From Lachnospira hominis (ex Liu et al. 2021) (GTDB lineage Bacteria > Bacillota > Clostridia > Lachnospirales > Lachnospiraceae): a DNA stretch of 64,000 bases. Within the stretch, counting starts at the first letter, position 1, and each line of letters opens with the position of its first letter. This document shows positions 56,045-63,372 of this stretch, piece by piece. The stretch spans positions 248,001 through 312,000 of the forward strand of contig NZ_JACOPD010000002.1 of the NCBI RefSeq assembly GCF_014287955.1, written 5' to 3'. A program made the position numbers and the translations under genes. The notes below the pieces were generated by a model. It was not told the origin of the DNA and made no database searches. It saw nothing but the letters and a program-made list of their open reading frames with translations.

Positions 56045-57395
56045 TTGCGAGTGCTGCTTTAATCATAATAGCACACTCAATTCTTTTTCTCTGTAAGTCA
56101 CAGCCGATGTCATATGCATCGTTAATATTCCCATGGAAATTGTAAGAATTTGCAGCACACCCACCACTGCAATAAAACTTAGCGAAACAATTCTTACACT
56201 TTTCCTTAGAATAAACATTACTATTCTTAAACATATCGCGTATATCTGTTCTGGTAATACCATCATCCACATTACCCATAAGGAAATCTTCATTTCCTAC
56301 AAACTGATGACATGGATAAAAATCGCCCCATGGAGTCACCGCAAGATATTCGCATCCTGAACCACATCCTGAAAGTCTTTTTGCAACACATGGTCCGCCG
56401 TTTAAGTCTATCATAAAATGGAAAAAGTTAAATCCGTTACCGGCCTTTTTACGTTTTACAAGCTCTTTTGCAAGTAAATCGTACTGTTCACATATAAAAG
56501 GTACATCTTCCGGTCTTATTGCATAATCATCTGTAGGCTGTGCTACAACAGGCTCCACCGAAATCTGTTCAAATCCTTCATCAGCAAGATGAAGAACATC
56601 ATTTGCAAAATCAAGATTATTATGTGTAAATGTACCTCTTACATAATAATTATTCTGATTTCTGCTCTCTGCTACCTTCTTAAACTTAGGCATTATAATA
56701 TCATATGAACTGCCATGTCCGTTTCTTGTAGGACGCATTAAATCATTGATTTCCTTACGTCCGTCAATACTTAAAACAATATTTCCCATCTCTTTATTGG
56801 CAAATTCAAGAATATCATCATCAAGAAGAATTCCGTTAGTTGTAAGTGTAAATCTGAACTTTTTATTATTAGCCTCTTCAAGACTTCTTCCATACTCTAC
56901 AAGCTGCTTTACAACCTCAAAATTCATTGTAGGCTCGCCGCCAAAGAAATCAACTTCAAGATTGCGTCTTGAACCCGAATTAGCAACTAAAAAGTCAAGT
57001 GCTTTCTTGCCGACTTCAAAGCTCATCATAGCTCTTCTTCCATGATATTCTCCCTCTTCGGCAAAACAATACTTACAGGCAAGATTGCAGTCATGTGCAA
57101 TGTGCAGGCATAATGCCTTTACAACTGTAGGCCTGTCCTTAAATGAATCTATATATGGTTCATAAATATCTTCTGTAAAGAGCTGTCCATCTTCTTTTAA
57201 CTGCTCTATCTCATTATATGCTTCACGCACATCACTCTCAGGATACTTATTCTCCAGAAGTTCTATGATTTCATCCAATGAATGGTTCTCATACTGTTCA
57301 ATAATATCGTATACCATATCATCTACAACATGAACCGAACCACTGTTTACATCAAGAACAATATTATATCCGTTATTTTTATACTGGTGTACCAT
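56037..57395 (-). CDS. scfB: SCIFF peptide maturase (radical SAM, SPASM)
   Basis: A 452-residue radical SAM enzyme that forms a thioether crosslink in the SCIFF peptide (ranthipeptide class). An N-terminal peptide-recognition region (1-85) precedes CxxxCxxC at Cys103, Cys107 and Cys110 (HDCNLACKYC), DFFGGEPTMN and LTTNGILLDD. The C-terminal SPASM/auxiliary-cluster cysteines appear as CVAKRLSGCGSGC, DFYPCHQF and CKNCFAKFYCSGGCAANSY. The start at 57395 has GGAGAACAA directly before it. It follows scfA with an intervening hairpin and precedes secDF and recJ, the usual synteny of SCIFF systems. Confidence 0.95.
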   Translation of the reverse strand: MVHQYKNNGYNIVLDVNSGSVHVVDDMVYDIIEQYENHSLDEIIELLENKYPESDVREAYNEIEQLKEDGQLFTEDIYEPYIDSFKDRPTVVKALCLHIAHDCNLACKYCFAEEGEYHGRRAMMSFEVGKKALDFLVANSGSRRNLEVDFFGGEPTMNFEVVKQLVEYGRSLEEANNKKFRFTLTTNGILLDDDILEFANKEMGNIVLSIDGRKEINDLMRPTRNGHGSSYDIIMPKFKKVAESRNQNNYYVRGTFTHNNLDFANDVLHLADEGFEQISVEPVVAQPTDDYAIRPEDVPFICEQYDLLAKELVKRKKAGNGFNFFHFMIDLNGGPCVAKRLSGCGSGCEYLAVTPWGDFYPCHQFVGNEDFLMGNVDDGITRTDIRDMFKNSNVYSKEKCKNCFAKFYCSGGCAANSYNFHGNINDAYDIGCDLQRKRIECAIMIKAALAND

Positions 57396-57436
57396 TTGTT
57401 CTCCGTTCCTGTCCAAATCTTTTTTAAAGAAAATAA

Positions 57437-57464
57437 GAGCGTGTCGAAAATGCTTAACACGCTC
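57437..57464 (-). terminator. Hairpin between scfA and scfB (attenuating terminator)
   Basis: An 8-bp stem GAGCGTGT/ACACGCTC with a 12-base loop, followed on the minus strand by TTATTTTCTTT. It probably ends part of the transcripts after scfA, keeping peptide mRNA above enzyme mRNA. Confidence 0.7.
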
Positions 57465-57505
57465 TCCTTTTCTACTGATTACTGCTGTAACACAACAACT
57501 GTTAC

Positions 57506-57652
57506 TTAGTTATTCTTATTCTCACAGCTCTGGTTGCCGACTGTACATGATGTCTTACATGCTGACTGGCATGATGTCTGACACTCGCCACATCCGCCAT
57601 GCTTCATTGTATCTTTTAATACACGATTGCTGATTGTCTTAATATGCTTCAC
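57506..57652 (-). CDS. scfA: SCIFF precursor peptide (six cysteines in forty-five residues)
   Basis: A 48-residue peptide starting at GTG with AGGAGG seven bases upstream. The N-terminal half (VKHIKTISNRVLKDTMKHGG) is the family leader; the core holds six cysteines in the pattern C-x2-C-x3-C-x3-C-x3-C-x6-C (CGECQTSC, SACKTSC, GNQSC), ending ENKNN. The neighbouring maturase links a Cys to a Thr of the core. The mature function is unknown to me. The gene has its own strong promoter and is separated from scfB by a hairpin. It is short enough to be missed by automatic gene calls. Confidence 0.95.
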   Translation of the reverse strand: MKHIKTISNRVLKDTMKHGGCGECQTSCQSACKTSCTVGNQSCENKNN

Positions 57653-57686
57653 GACAATTCCTCCTTCTGTTTTTAAACTATCGATA

Positions 57687-57715
57687 ATTATAACATGTCC
57701 GTCTCTCTAAATCAA
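57687..57715 (-). promoter_or_regulatory. Promoter of scfA
   Basis: Minus-strand TTGATT (57710-57715), a 17-bp spacer and a perfect TATAAT (57687-57692) with an extended TG. The -35 element overlaps the stop codon region of the AEC transporter gene. Confidence 0.8.
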
Positions 57716-58675
57716 GCCCAAACTCCTAAGCACAAAAATCCACCCTGTCAATGTTATGCTTGAAAGAAGCGTTGTAAGAACAATAATGCTTGAAGAAAGA
57801 ACACCATCATTATCCATATTCTTTGCCATTATATAACATGTTACTGTTGATGGAGAGGCAGTCATTATAAGAATTGCGACAAGTTCCTGATTTCTGAATC
57901 CCATCATAACTGCCACCGGTATAGCTATGGCCGCTATTCCTACCAATTTGATAAATGTTGCTATAAGCGTAGGTTTTATCTTCTTTATAGCCTTGCTGCC
58001 CTCAAATCCGGCACCGATACATATTAAAGCAACCGGGGTCGCTGTCTGGGCAACCGACTGAATCGTCTTCTGCATGATAACCGGCTGTTTAAGCCCTGCA
58101 ACCGACGCAAGAAATCCAAGTACAATACCGATAATAATCGGATTTCTGGCTATATTAATACATGCTTTCTTTATATTTGATGCACTATCTTTTTCAGCTG
58201 CTTTGCCATCTGCATTCTCAGGTACTGCTTTAAATGTAAGAACAATAACAGAAAATATATTAAACAGCGGCACGGCAGCAACAATCATAAGAGGTGCCAT
58301 TCCTGTGTTTGAATACATGCTCTGTATGAAAGCCATGCCAAGAATTGCCGCACTGCTTCGAAATGATGCCTGAACAAATGCCCCCTTCATAGATTCATCT
58401 TTCATAAAAATCTCTGTTAAAATCCATATTATTGAAAACATAAGAATTGTAACCACCATACAGTAAATCACAAACTTTGCATCAAACTGGCTTTTAAAAT
58501 CCGTAGCTGACAAATCACGGAATAAAAGCACCGGTAGTGCCACCTTAAATACATATTTATTTGCTTTAGAAGCAAAATTGTCATCAATTATACCAAGCCG
58601 TTTTATAACCCATCCAAGTATCATGACAAGAAATATCGGAACAGTTGAATTAATGCTGTATATAAAACTATCCAT
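57707..58675 (-). CDS. AEC-family transporter
   Basis: A 322-residue membrane protein of the auxin efflux carrier (AEC) family, with about ten hydrophobic segments in two halves. Segment 1 reads NSTVPIFLVMILGWVIKRLG and a family-typical AILIMTASPSTVTCYIMAK lies near residue 270. The middle loop (about 145-170) is charged and cytoplasmic. Bacterial members export or import carboxylates such as malate or malonate; the substrate cannot be told here. GAGGAAAATAAT precedes the ATG. It starts about 20 bases after thiD, so the two may be co-transcribed. Confidence 0.9.
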   Translation of the reverse strand: MDSFIYSINSTVPIFLVMILGWVIKRLGIIDDNFASKANKYVFKVALPVLLFRDLSATDFKSQFDAKFVIYCMVVTILMFSIIWILTEIFMKDESMKGAFVQASFRSSAAILGMAFIQSMYSNTGMAPLMIVAAVPLFNIFSVIVLTFKAVPENADGKAAEKDSASNIKKACINIARNPIIIGIVLGFLASVAGLKQPVIMQKTIQSVAQTATPVALICIGAGFEGSKAIKKIKPTLIATFIKLVGIAAIAIPVAVMMGFRNQELVAILIMTASPSTVTCYIMAKNMDNDGVLSSSIIVLTTLLSSITLTGWIFVLRSLGLI

Positions 58676-58696
58676 ATTATTTTCCTCTGTTTTTTA

Positions 58697-59494
58697 TTAT
58701 CTGTTGATATCAAGCCAGAAAGCATGATTTAAAGGTCCGCTGCCTTTTCCAAGATTAAGTCCGTCCTTTAAAGCACCTGATATATATTTCTTTGCATTTT
58801 CTACAGCAGATGCCATATCATTTTCCATTGCAAGATTACATGCTATCGCAGATGATAATGTGCAGCCTGTTCCATGAGTATTATCATTATTTATTCTCTC
58901 ACCCTCAAACCAGACTGCTCTTTCGTCACAATAAAGCAGATCATTCGCCGTATTAAGATCATGTCCGCCTTTTACCAGCACCGCTGTCCTGCCATCAAGC
59001 TTATCGCTTATAACTTTAGCAGCTTCCACCATTTCTTCTGCCTTGCTTATCTTCATTGAGGATAAAACCTCAGCCTCAGGTATATTGGGCGTAATTATAT
59101 CTGCAAGCGGCATAAGAATGTTAATCAATGATGCACTAGCCTCTTCTTCCAAAAGCCTTGATCCGCTTGTTGAAACCATAACCGGATCCAAAACGATATT
59201 TTTCGGTTTGTATTTTTTTAATTTATCGGCAATAGTCCTTATAAGTTCTGAATTGGATACCATTCCGATTTTTACTGCATCAGGAAATATATCATCAAAT
59301 ATACATTCAAGTTCATTTGCAAGAAAATCAGGTGTCACATCACTTATTCCATATACGCCTGTAGTATTTTGTGCTGTGAGTGACGTAATGGCACTCATCC
59401 CATAGACTTTATGTGCCATCATAGTCTTTAAGTCAGCCTGTATTCCGGCACCGCCGCTGCAATCACTTCCGGCAATTGTTAAAACTTTCTTCAT
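58697..59494 (-). CDS. thiD: Hydroxymethylpyrimidine/phosphomethylpyrimidine kinase
   Basis: Phosphorylates HMP and HMP-P for thiamine synthesis. The 265-residue ribokinase-fold product shows TIAGSDCSGGAGIQADLKT, YGMSAITSLTAQNT, VLDPVMVSTSGSRLL and the catalytic NTHGTGCTLSSAIACNLA. AAGGAGG precedes the ATG. No TPP riboswitch is visible in the roughly 80 bases between it and the tRNA terminator, and no other thi gene is in the window. A pyridoxine-kinase activity is known for some ThiD-like proteins, but the NTHGTGC motif and length fit ThiD. Confidence 0.94.
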   Translation of the reverse strand: MKKVLTIAGSDCSGGAGIQADLKTMMAHKVYGMSAITSLTAQNTTGVYGISDVTPDFLANELECIFDDIFPDAVKIGMVSNSELIRTIADKLKKYKPKNIVLDPVMVSTSGSRLLEEEASASLINILMPLADIITPNIPEAEVLSSMKISKAEEMVEAAKVISDKLDGRTAVLVKGGHDLNTANDLLYCDERAVWFEGERINNDNTHGTGCTLSSAIACNLAMENDMASAVENAKKYISGALKDGLNLGKGSGPLNHAFWLDINR

Positions 59495-59574
59495 ATAGCC
59501 TCCTTTTTAATTCGCGGCATTCACCAGTTTTACCATGCTCTCATGAATTCCGGCCAGCCACCTGCAAAATAAAA

Positions 59575-59603
59575 AAGCGGCAAAGCAAAATGCTTCACCG
59601 CTT
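59575..59603 (-). terminator. Terminator of the downstream tRNA-Leu
   Basis: A 13-bp stem (59575-59587 with 59591-59603, two wobble pairs on the transcript), a 3-base loop and TTTTTTATTTT on the minus strand. Confidence 0.9.
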
Positions 59604-59613
59604 CTTACAGTAG

Positions 59614-59698
59614 TGCAGTCGGCGGGACTTGAACCCGCACCCAAGCAATATGGACTAGATCCTTAGTCTAGCGCGTATGCCAATTCCGCCACGACTGC
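59614..59698 (-). tRNA. tRNA-Leu (anticodon AAG), copy 1
   Basis: An 85-base class II tRNA: acceptor arms GCAGTCG/CGACTGC, anticodon stem CTAGA/TCTAG with loop CTAAGGA (AAG, read as IAG), a long variable arm, a T loop TTCAAGT and discriminator A. CCA is not encoded. Confidence 0.95.
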
Positions 59699-59756
59699 TC
59701 ATTAAATTGTTTCACAGCAAAACCTTTGTTTAAGCTGTTTCGTAACAACAAATGAT

Positions 59757-59785
59757 ATATTACACTATAATTTGTGTTTTGTCTA
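59757..59785 (-). promoter_or_regulatory. Promoter of tRNA-Leu copy 1
   Basis: Minus-strand TAGACA (59780-59785), a 17-bp spacer and TAATAT (59757-59762). Confidence 0.6.
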
Positions 59786-59850
59786 CTATTTTTTAAAAAA
59801 TATTTTTATACCGGATTATTATATACACATTATTATTTGTATATATGAAA

Positions 59851-59881
59851 AGAACGGTAAAGCAAAATGCTCTACCGTTCT
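59851..59881 (-). terminator. Terminator of the upstream tRNA-Leu
   Basis: A 14-bp stem (59851-59864 with 59868-59881, one wobble pair), a 3-base loop and CTTTTC on the minus strand. Confidence 0.85.
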
Positions 59882-59888
59882 TACTCAG

Positions 59889-59973
59889 TGCAGTCGGCGG
59901 GACTTGAACCCGCACCCAAGCAATATGGACTAGATCCTTAGTCTAGCGCGTATGCCAATTCCGCCACGACTGC
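59889..59973 (-). tRNA. tRNA-Leu (anticodon AAG), copy 2
   Basis: Identical over all 85 bases to the copy at 59614-59698, with its own promoter and terminator, so the two are separate transcription units from a local duplication. Confidence 0.95.
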
Positions 59974-60010
59974 TTATTTTGTTTTGCCGTTGCACTCACA
60001 ACGCTTAGTT

Positions 60011-60039
60011 ATAATATCATTATATGTGACATCTGTCAA
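60011..60039 (-). promoter_or_regulatory. Promoter of tRNA-Leu copy 2
   Basis: Minus-strand TTGACA (60034-60039), a 17-bp spacer and TATTAT (60011-60016). Bases 60040-60193 are very AT-rich and show nothing else. Confidence 0.75.
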
Positions 60040-60193
60040 CACTTTTTTTATTTTTTTTTATAATTTTTTGTAATTTATAAATTCTCTTTTAATTCTTCAT
60101 ACGAATATATCATCTTTATTGTATTGCTTTTGTAATTTTCATAAATCATTAATATATCTGTCATTCATACATAATATTATGCACAAAATAATA

Positions 60194-60234
60194 GAGCTGT
60201 CACGCCAAATCTTAATGATACAAGCGAACAGCTC
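60194..60234 (-). terminator. Terminator of the CheX-REC fusion gene
   Basis: GAGCTGT (60194-60200) pairs with ACAGCTC (60228-60234), with a further CGC/GCG pair inside a long loop; T-rich sequence follows on the minus strand, 15 bases after the stop. Confidence 0.5.
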
Positions 60235-60248
60235 ATTGTTATTTATTA

Positions 60249-61556
60249 TTATTCTGCTGCAAGTTCTGTAACCGCTTTAACAACTTCTTCTTTATCAAAA
60301 GGCTTTGTTATAAACTTCTCTGCACCAATCTTTAATGCTTCTATGACTTTATTCTGCTGGCCGGCTGCTGTAATCATAACAGCCTTTGCATCTTCATCAT
60401 AATCTTTTATCTGCTTTAATGCTTCCGTACCATCCATATTAGGCATTGTAATATCAAGTGTAATTACATCCGGACTGAACTGCTTGTATGCAAGAACACC
60501 TTCTATTCCATCAGAAGCTTCGCCAACAACTGCAAATCCTGCCCCTTCAAGAATATTTCTAAGCATCTTTCTTGACATACCTGAGTCATCAACAATAACT
60601 ACAGTACCCTTTGCATCTTTTATATCTGACTGCGTCTGGTTTACCCTCATCTTTCCAATGATAGGCATGCTGCCCGGCTGTGCATTGCTGTCAATTGCAA
60701 CATACAAATCAAGCTCCTCACCATCAATAAATATAGGCATAACATATGCTTCACCCTTGGCAACCTGATTCTCATATGCAACCTGTGGCAGAATCTCTAA
60801 TTCCATGCCATCCTTTGCCATTGCTGTAGCAAAAAGACCACTTATACAGTTGACAAATTCTCCGACTGCATCGCTTACTTCAACACCTGTCATATTAAAC
60901 TGCTCACCTGTATATCCTTCTGCAACCTTAATAAATGTTTCATTGATATCTTTCATCGCAAAACCAATGCAGAAATCATGTGCACCTTCGCTCTTCTGGG
61001 CTGCCATACATCTGTAATCAAGGTGGTCAATCTTTTTCATATTATCAATGTAATAATTATTACTTACAAATCTTGTTATATTTCTTAATACAAGGCTTGC
61101 AATCTTAGCCGCATAACCCTGTGCATCCTTTGTAAATGCACCCACAACGCCATCAACATCATCTTTTTTAAGTGCAGCCATCTGTTCATCATTAAGTCCA
61201 AGTTCTTTCTGGAAATCATCAATATATCCATCAATCTTAGATATCTTAATGCTGCTGTTTTCAACAAGGACCTGTAAAAACTGCATATATGGATTACCCT
61301 GTTTTTCAAGAAGTTCAGATATCTGTGCATCTGTAAGCCATCCTTTTTCGATAGCAATGTCACCAAATCTCTTATCTTCCTGCTGCTGGATTCTGTTAAT
61401 CTCATCTGCCTGCTCAGTTGTAAGAAGCTTGTCAGCAACAGCTATAACTCCGAGCTTAACTCTTATCTGTAACTGTGCACTTAAAATCTTATTGAGTGTC
61501 TCTTCATCCAGAATATTTTCTTTTACAAGATATTTTCCAAATAATTGTCCAAACAT
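60249..61556 (-). CDS. Chemotaxis-type fusion: MshEN-like repeats, CheX-like domain, response-regulator receiver
   Basis: The 435-residue soluble product has three parts. Residues 1-90 hold two similar segments (LFGKYLVKENILDEETLNKIL; RFGDIAIEKGWLTDAQISELLEKQ), like the nucleotide- or c-di-GMP-binding N-terminal repeats of type II secretion ATPases. A middle part (about 150-300) resembles CheX/CheC phosphatase folds (VSDAVGEFVNCISGLFATAM). A complete receiver domain (about 315-432) has acidic DD in VIVDDSGMSRKML, phospho-Asp in VITLDITMPNMDG, Thr in MITAAG and Lys in FITKPF. It could couple a second messenger or phosphorylation to taxis. There is no DNA-binding domain. AAGGAGA precedes the ATG. 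Confidence 0.8.
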   Translation of the reverse strand: MFGQLFGKYLVKENILDEETLNKILSAQLQIRVKLGVIAVADKLLTTEQADEINRIQQQEDKRFGDIAIEKGWLTDAQISELLEKQGNPYMQFLQVLVENSSIKISKIDGYIDDFQKELGLNDEQMAALKKDDVDGVVGAFTKDAQGYAAKIASLVLRNITRFVSNNYYIDNMKKIDHLDYRCMAAQKSEGAHDFCIGFAMKDINETFIKVAEGYTGEQFNMTGVEVSDAVGEFVNCISGLFATAMAKDGMELEILPQVAYENQVAKGEAYVMPIFIDGEELDLYVAIDSNAQPGSMPIIGKMRVNQTQSDIKDAKGTVVIVDDSGMSRKMLRNILEGAGFAVVGEASDGIEGVLAYKQFSPDVITLDITMPNMDGTEALKQIKDYDEDAKAVMITAAGQQNKVIEALKIGAEKFITKPFDKEEVVKAVTELAAE

Positions 61557-61601
61557 AACGTGAATCTCCTTAGTTTTAGTTTCAAGATTTTTAATAATAT
61601 A

Positions 61602-61630
61602 ATATTACTTCATTTATTAAATTATTTCAA
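61602..61630 (-). promoter_or_regulatory. Promoter of the CheX-REC fusion gene
   Basis: Minus-strand TTGAAA (61625-61630), a 17-bp spacer and TAATAT (61602-61607), 46 bp before the start. Confidence 0.5.
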
Positions 61631-61657
61631 GTAAAATCGTTAAACTTATTATGTCAG

Positions 61658-63346
61658 TTATTTATCATCATCCGAATCCATAACCTCTGTAATATCCAGC
61701 GTCTCAACAGTATCGTCATCTATGACAATGCTGTCATTGTCAGAATCAGGCATATCTTCATCTTCTTCATCATCTTCAAGTTCATTTTCATCTTCAAGTT
61801 CATTTTCATCATCAAATTCATCTTCATCAAACTGGTTTCCGACAAGCTCTCTTGCAATTTTTTTATTTTTAGATGATTTGGAAGCAAATACACCTGCACA
61901 GATTACAGCCGCCACTGCAGCAACAGCACATACCGCACTTATAATCTTCCAGATAAAAGTACCTGATGAAAACGTGCCGCCTGACACATTTTCAGATACA
62001 CCGGCAACAGTTTTTACAGAATCCGGAAGTGCAAAAAATCTCTGGATTGTCTGATATTTATAATCATAACAATACCAGCCTGTCACACCGTCACTGCTCA
62101 CTCCGTAAAACAGGCAGTATTGGTCACTGCTTCCTTTAAGCACTATCACATCCATACCGTTTATCTGTTCTTCACTAAGTTTATATCCTGCCGGTATTTC
62201 CATTGAAGATGTGATATTTAATATCACATATGATATTGAAGGCTGTGCAATCTGGATATATTTTGAAAATGTCTTTGTAACGCTGTCATAAATGTAATAT
62301 CCTGATTTCTCAGGAGAAAGCACAGCATCAAGATACATTATAGTAACTTTTCCAGCATAACCTTTAGCCGCCTTAACTTTTGTTCCGTTATAATCAATCT
62401 CTGTCTCTTCAAATCCATCAGGAAGTGGATATGCACCAAAATCATCAGAAATAACAAAATCCGTTCCGTTCATTGTCACTTTTGTATATTGTGGTTCATT
62501 CTGCTGATTTGAGCTGTTTTCCGAATCAGATGATGACTCCTGGTTCCCACCTCTTGTTACATTCAATGTATAAGTTCTCTCATCGCCATTCTCGGCTGTA
62601 ACGGTTATGTAAATCGTATTTTGACCGACTGAAAGACTTGTATCTGAAATTCTCACATTGGCATTACCATCTCTTGTATCGGCACTTACAATAAGCTTAG
62701 TAACATCATCTGCGACTGAAACCGAATAAGATGTTCTTCCGACTGAAAATGCCGGAGAAAGACTTCCCGGACTTATTTCAAGTGATGAAAGATAATTATC
62801 TGACGAATAGCTTTCACCGCCGTTATTATCATCTTCTCCCTGATTGCCACCGTTATCGTCACTGCCGGAATTGCCACCATTATCATTATTGCCGGAATTA
62901 CCGCCTGCCTTTCCTGAAACAGTTCCGGAAGAGCCTGTTACCTGAATCTTTTCATCCGAATATTCATCAAGTCCAACAACATAAGATGAACCTATTACAC
63001 TCACTGAAGAAGAACCGGAAGCTATAATCTTAAAATTAATAGTTTTACTAACAGGATTATCACCTGTATCCAGCCAATTAACGCTTCCTGCACCACCGGC
63101 ATCAGCACCGCTTACATATTCAAGCATATCGGCATCATAACTCAAGTACATTCTTGATGCACCAAGCTTAAAATCAGCATATATATTTACTGTAACGCTT
63201 ACTACATCACCGACATTTCCGCTTGCTGAGCTGACACTTGTGCCTACAGCAGGTGCTGCATTAACTTTCTGGTTAAATGCAAGAAGCTGTGTCATTATAA
63301 CAATCATAACGACAGCCAGACTTGTATATTTTTTAATCTTATTCAT
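61658..63346 (-). CDS. Membrane-anchored cohesin and cadherin-like domain protein
   Basis: A 562-residue surface protein: signal peptide (about 1-31, cleavage near VNAAP), a cohesin-like domain (about 33-145; VGTSVSSASGNVGDVVSVTVN, here VGDVVSVTVNIYADF, and MYLSYDADMLEYVSG), a Gly/Asn/Asp linker (about 146-190) and a cadherin-like beta-sandwich (about 190-270; LSSLEISPGSLSPAFS, TYTLNVTRG). A second globular region, a membrane segment (about 470-495) and a strongly acidic C-terminal tail with ELEDENELEDDEEDED follow. Cohesins bind dockerins with calcium; the adjacent upstream gene encodes one. The start at 63346 has GGAGAATGTTA before it. The acidic tail would be cytoplasmic, which is unusual for a scaffoldin anchor. 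Confidence 0.85.
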   Translation of the reverse strand: MNKIKKYTSLAVVMIVIMTQLLAFNQKVNAAPAVGTSVSSASGNVGDVVSVTVNIYADFKLGASRMYLSYDADMLEYVSGADAGGAGSVNWLDTGDNPVSKTINFKIIASGSSSVSVIGSSYVVGLDEYSDEKIQVTGSSGTVSGKAGGNSGNNDNGGNSGSDDNGGNQGEDDNNGGESYSSDNYLSSLEISPGSLSPAFSVGRTSYSVSVADDVTKLIVSADTRDGNANVRISDTSLSVGQNTIYITVTAENGDERTYTLNVTRGGNQESSSDSENSSNQQNEPQYTKVTMNGTDFVISDDFGAYPLPDGFEETEIDYNGTKVKAAKGYAGKVTIMYLDAVLSPEKSGYYIYDSVTKTFSKYIQIAQPSISYVILNITSSMEIPAGYKLSEEQINGMDVIVLKGSSDQYCLFYGVSSDGVTGWYCYDYKYQTIQRFFALPDSVKTVAGVSENVSGGTFSSGTFIWKIISAVCAVAAVAAVICAGVFASKSSKNKKIARELVGNQFDEDEFDDENELEDENELEDDEEDEDMPDSDNDSIVIDDDTVETLDITEVMDSDDDK

Positions 63347-63372
63347 TAACATTCTCCAATCTCTCAGAAAAA

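Noticed and set aside
59495-59574. Possible TPP riboswitch before thiD
   Set aside because: The roughly 80-bp gap has no CTGAGA or thi-box core and is too short for the aptamer.
61740-61825. Repeat-like sequence encoding Glu/Asp stretches in the cohesin protein
   Set aside because: Low-complexity codons for the acidic tail, in frame and part of the protein; not a mobile or CRISPR repeat.
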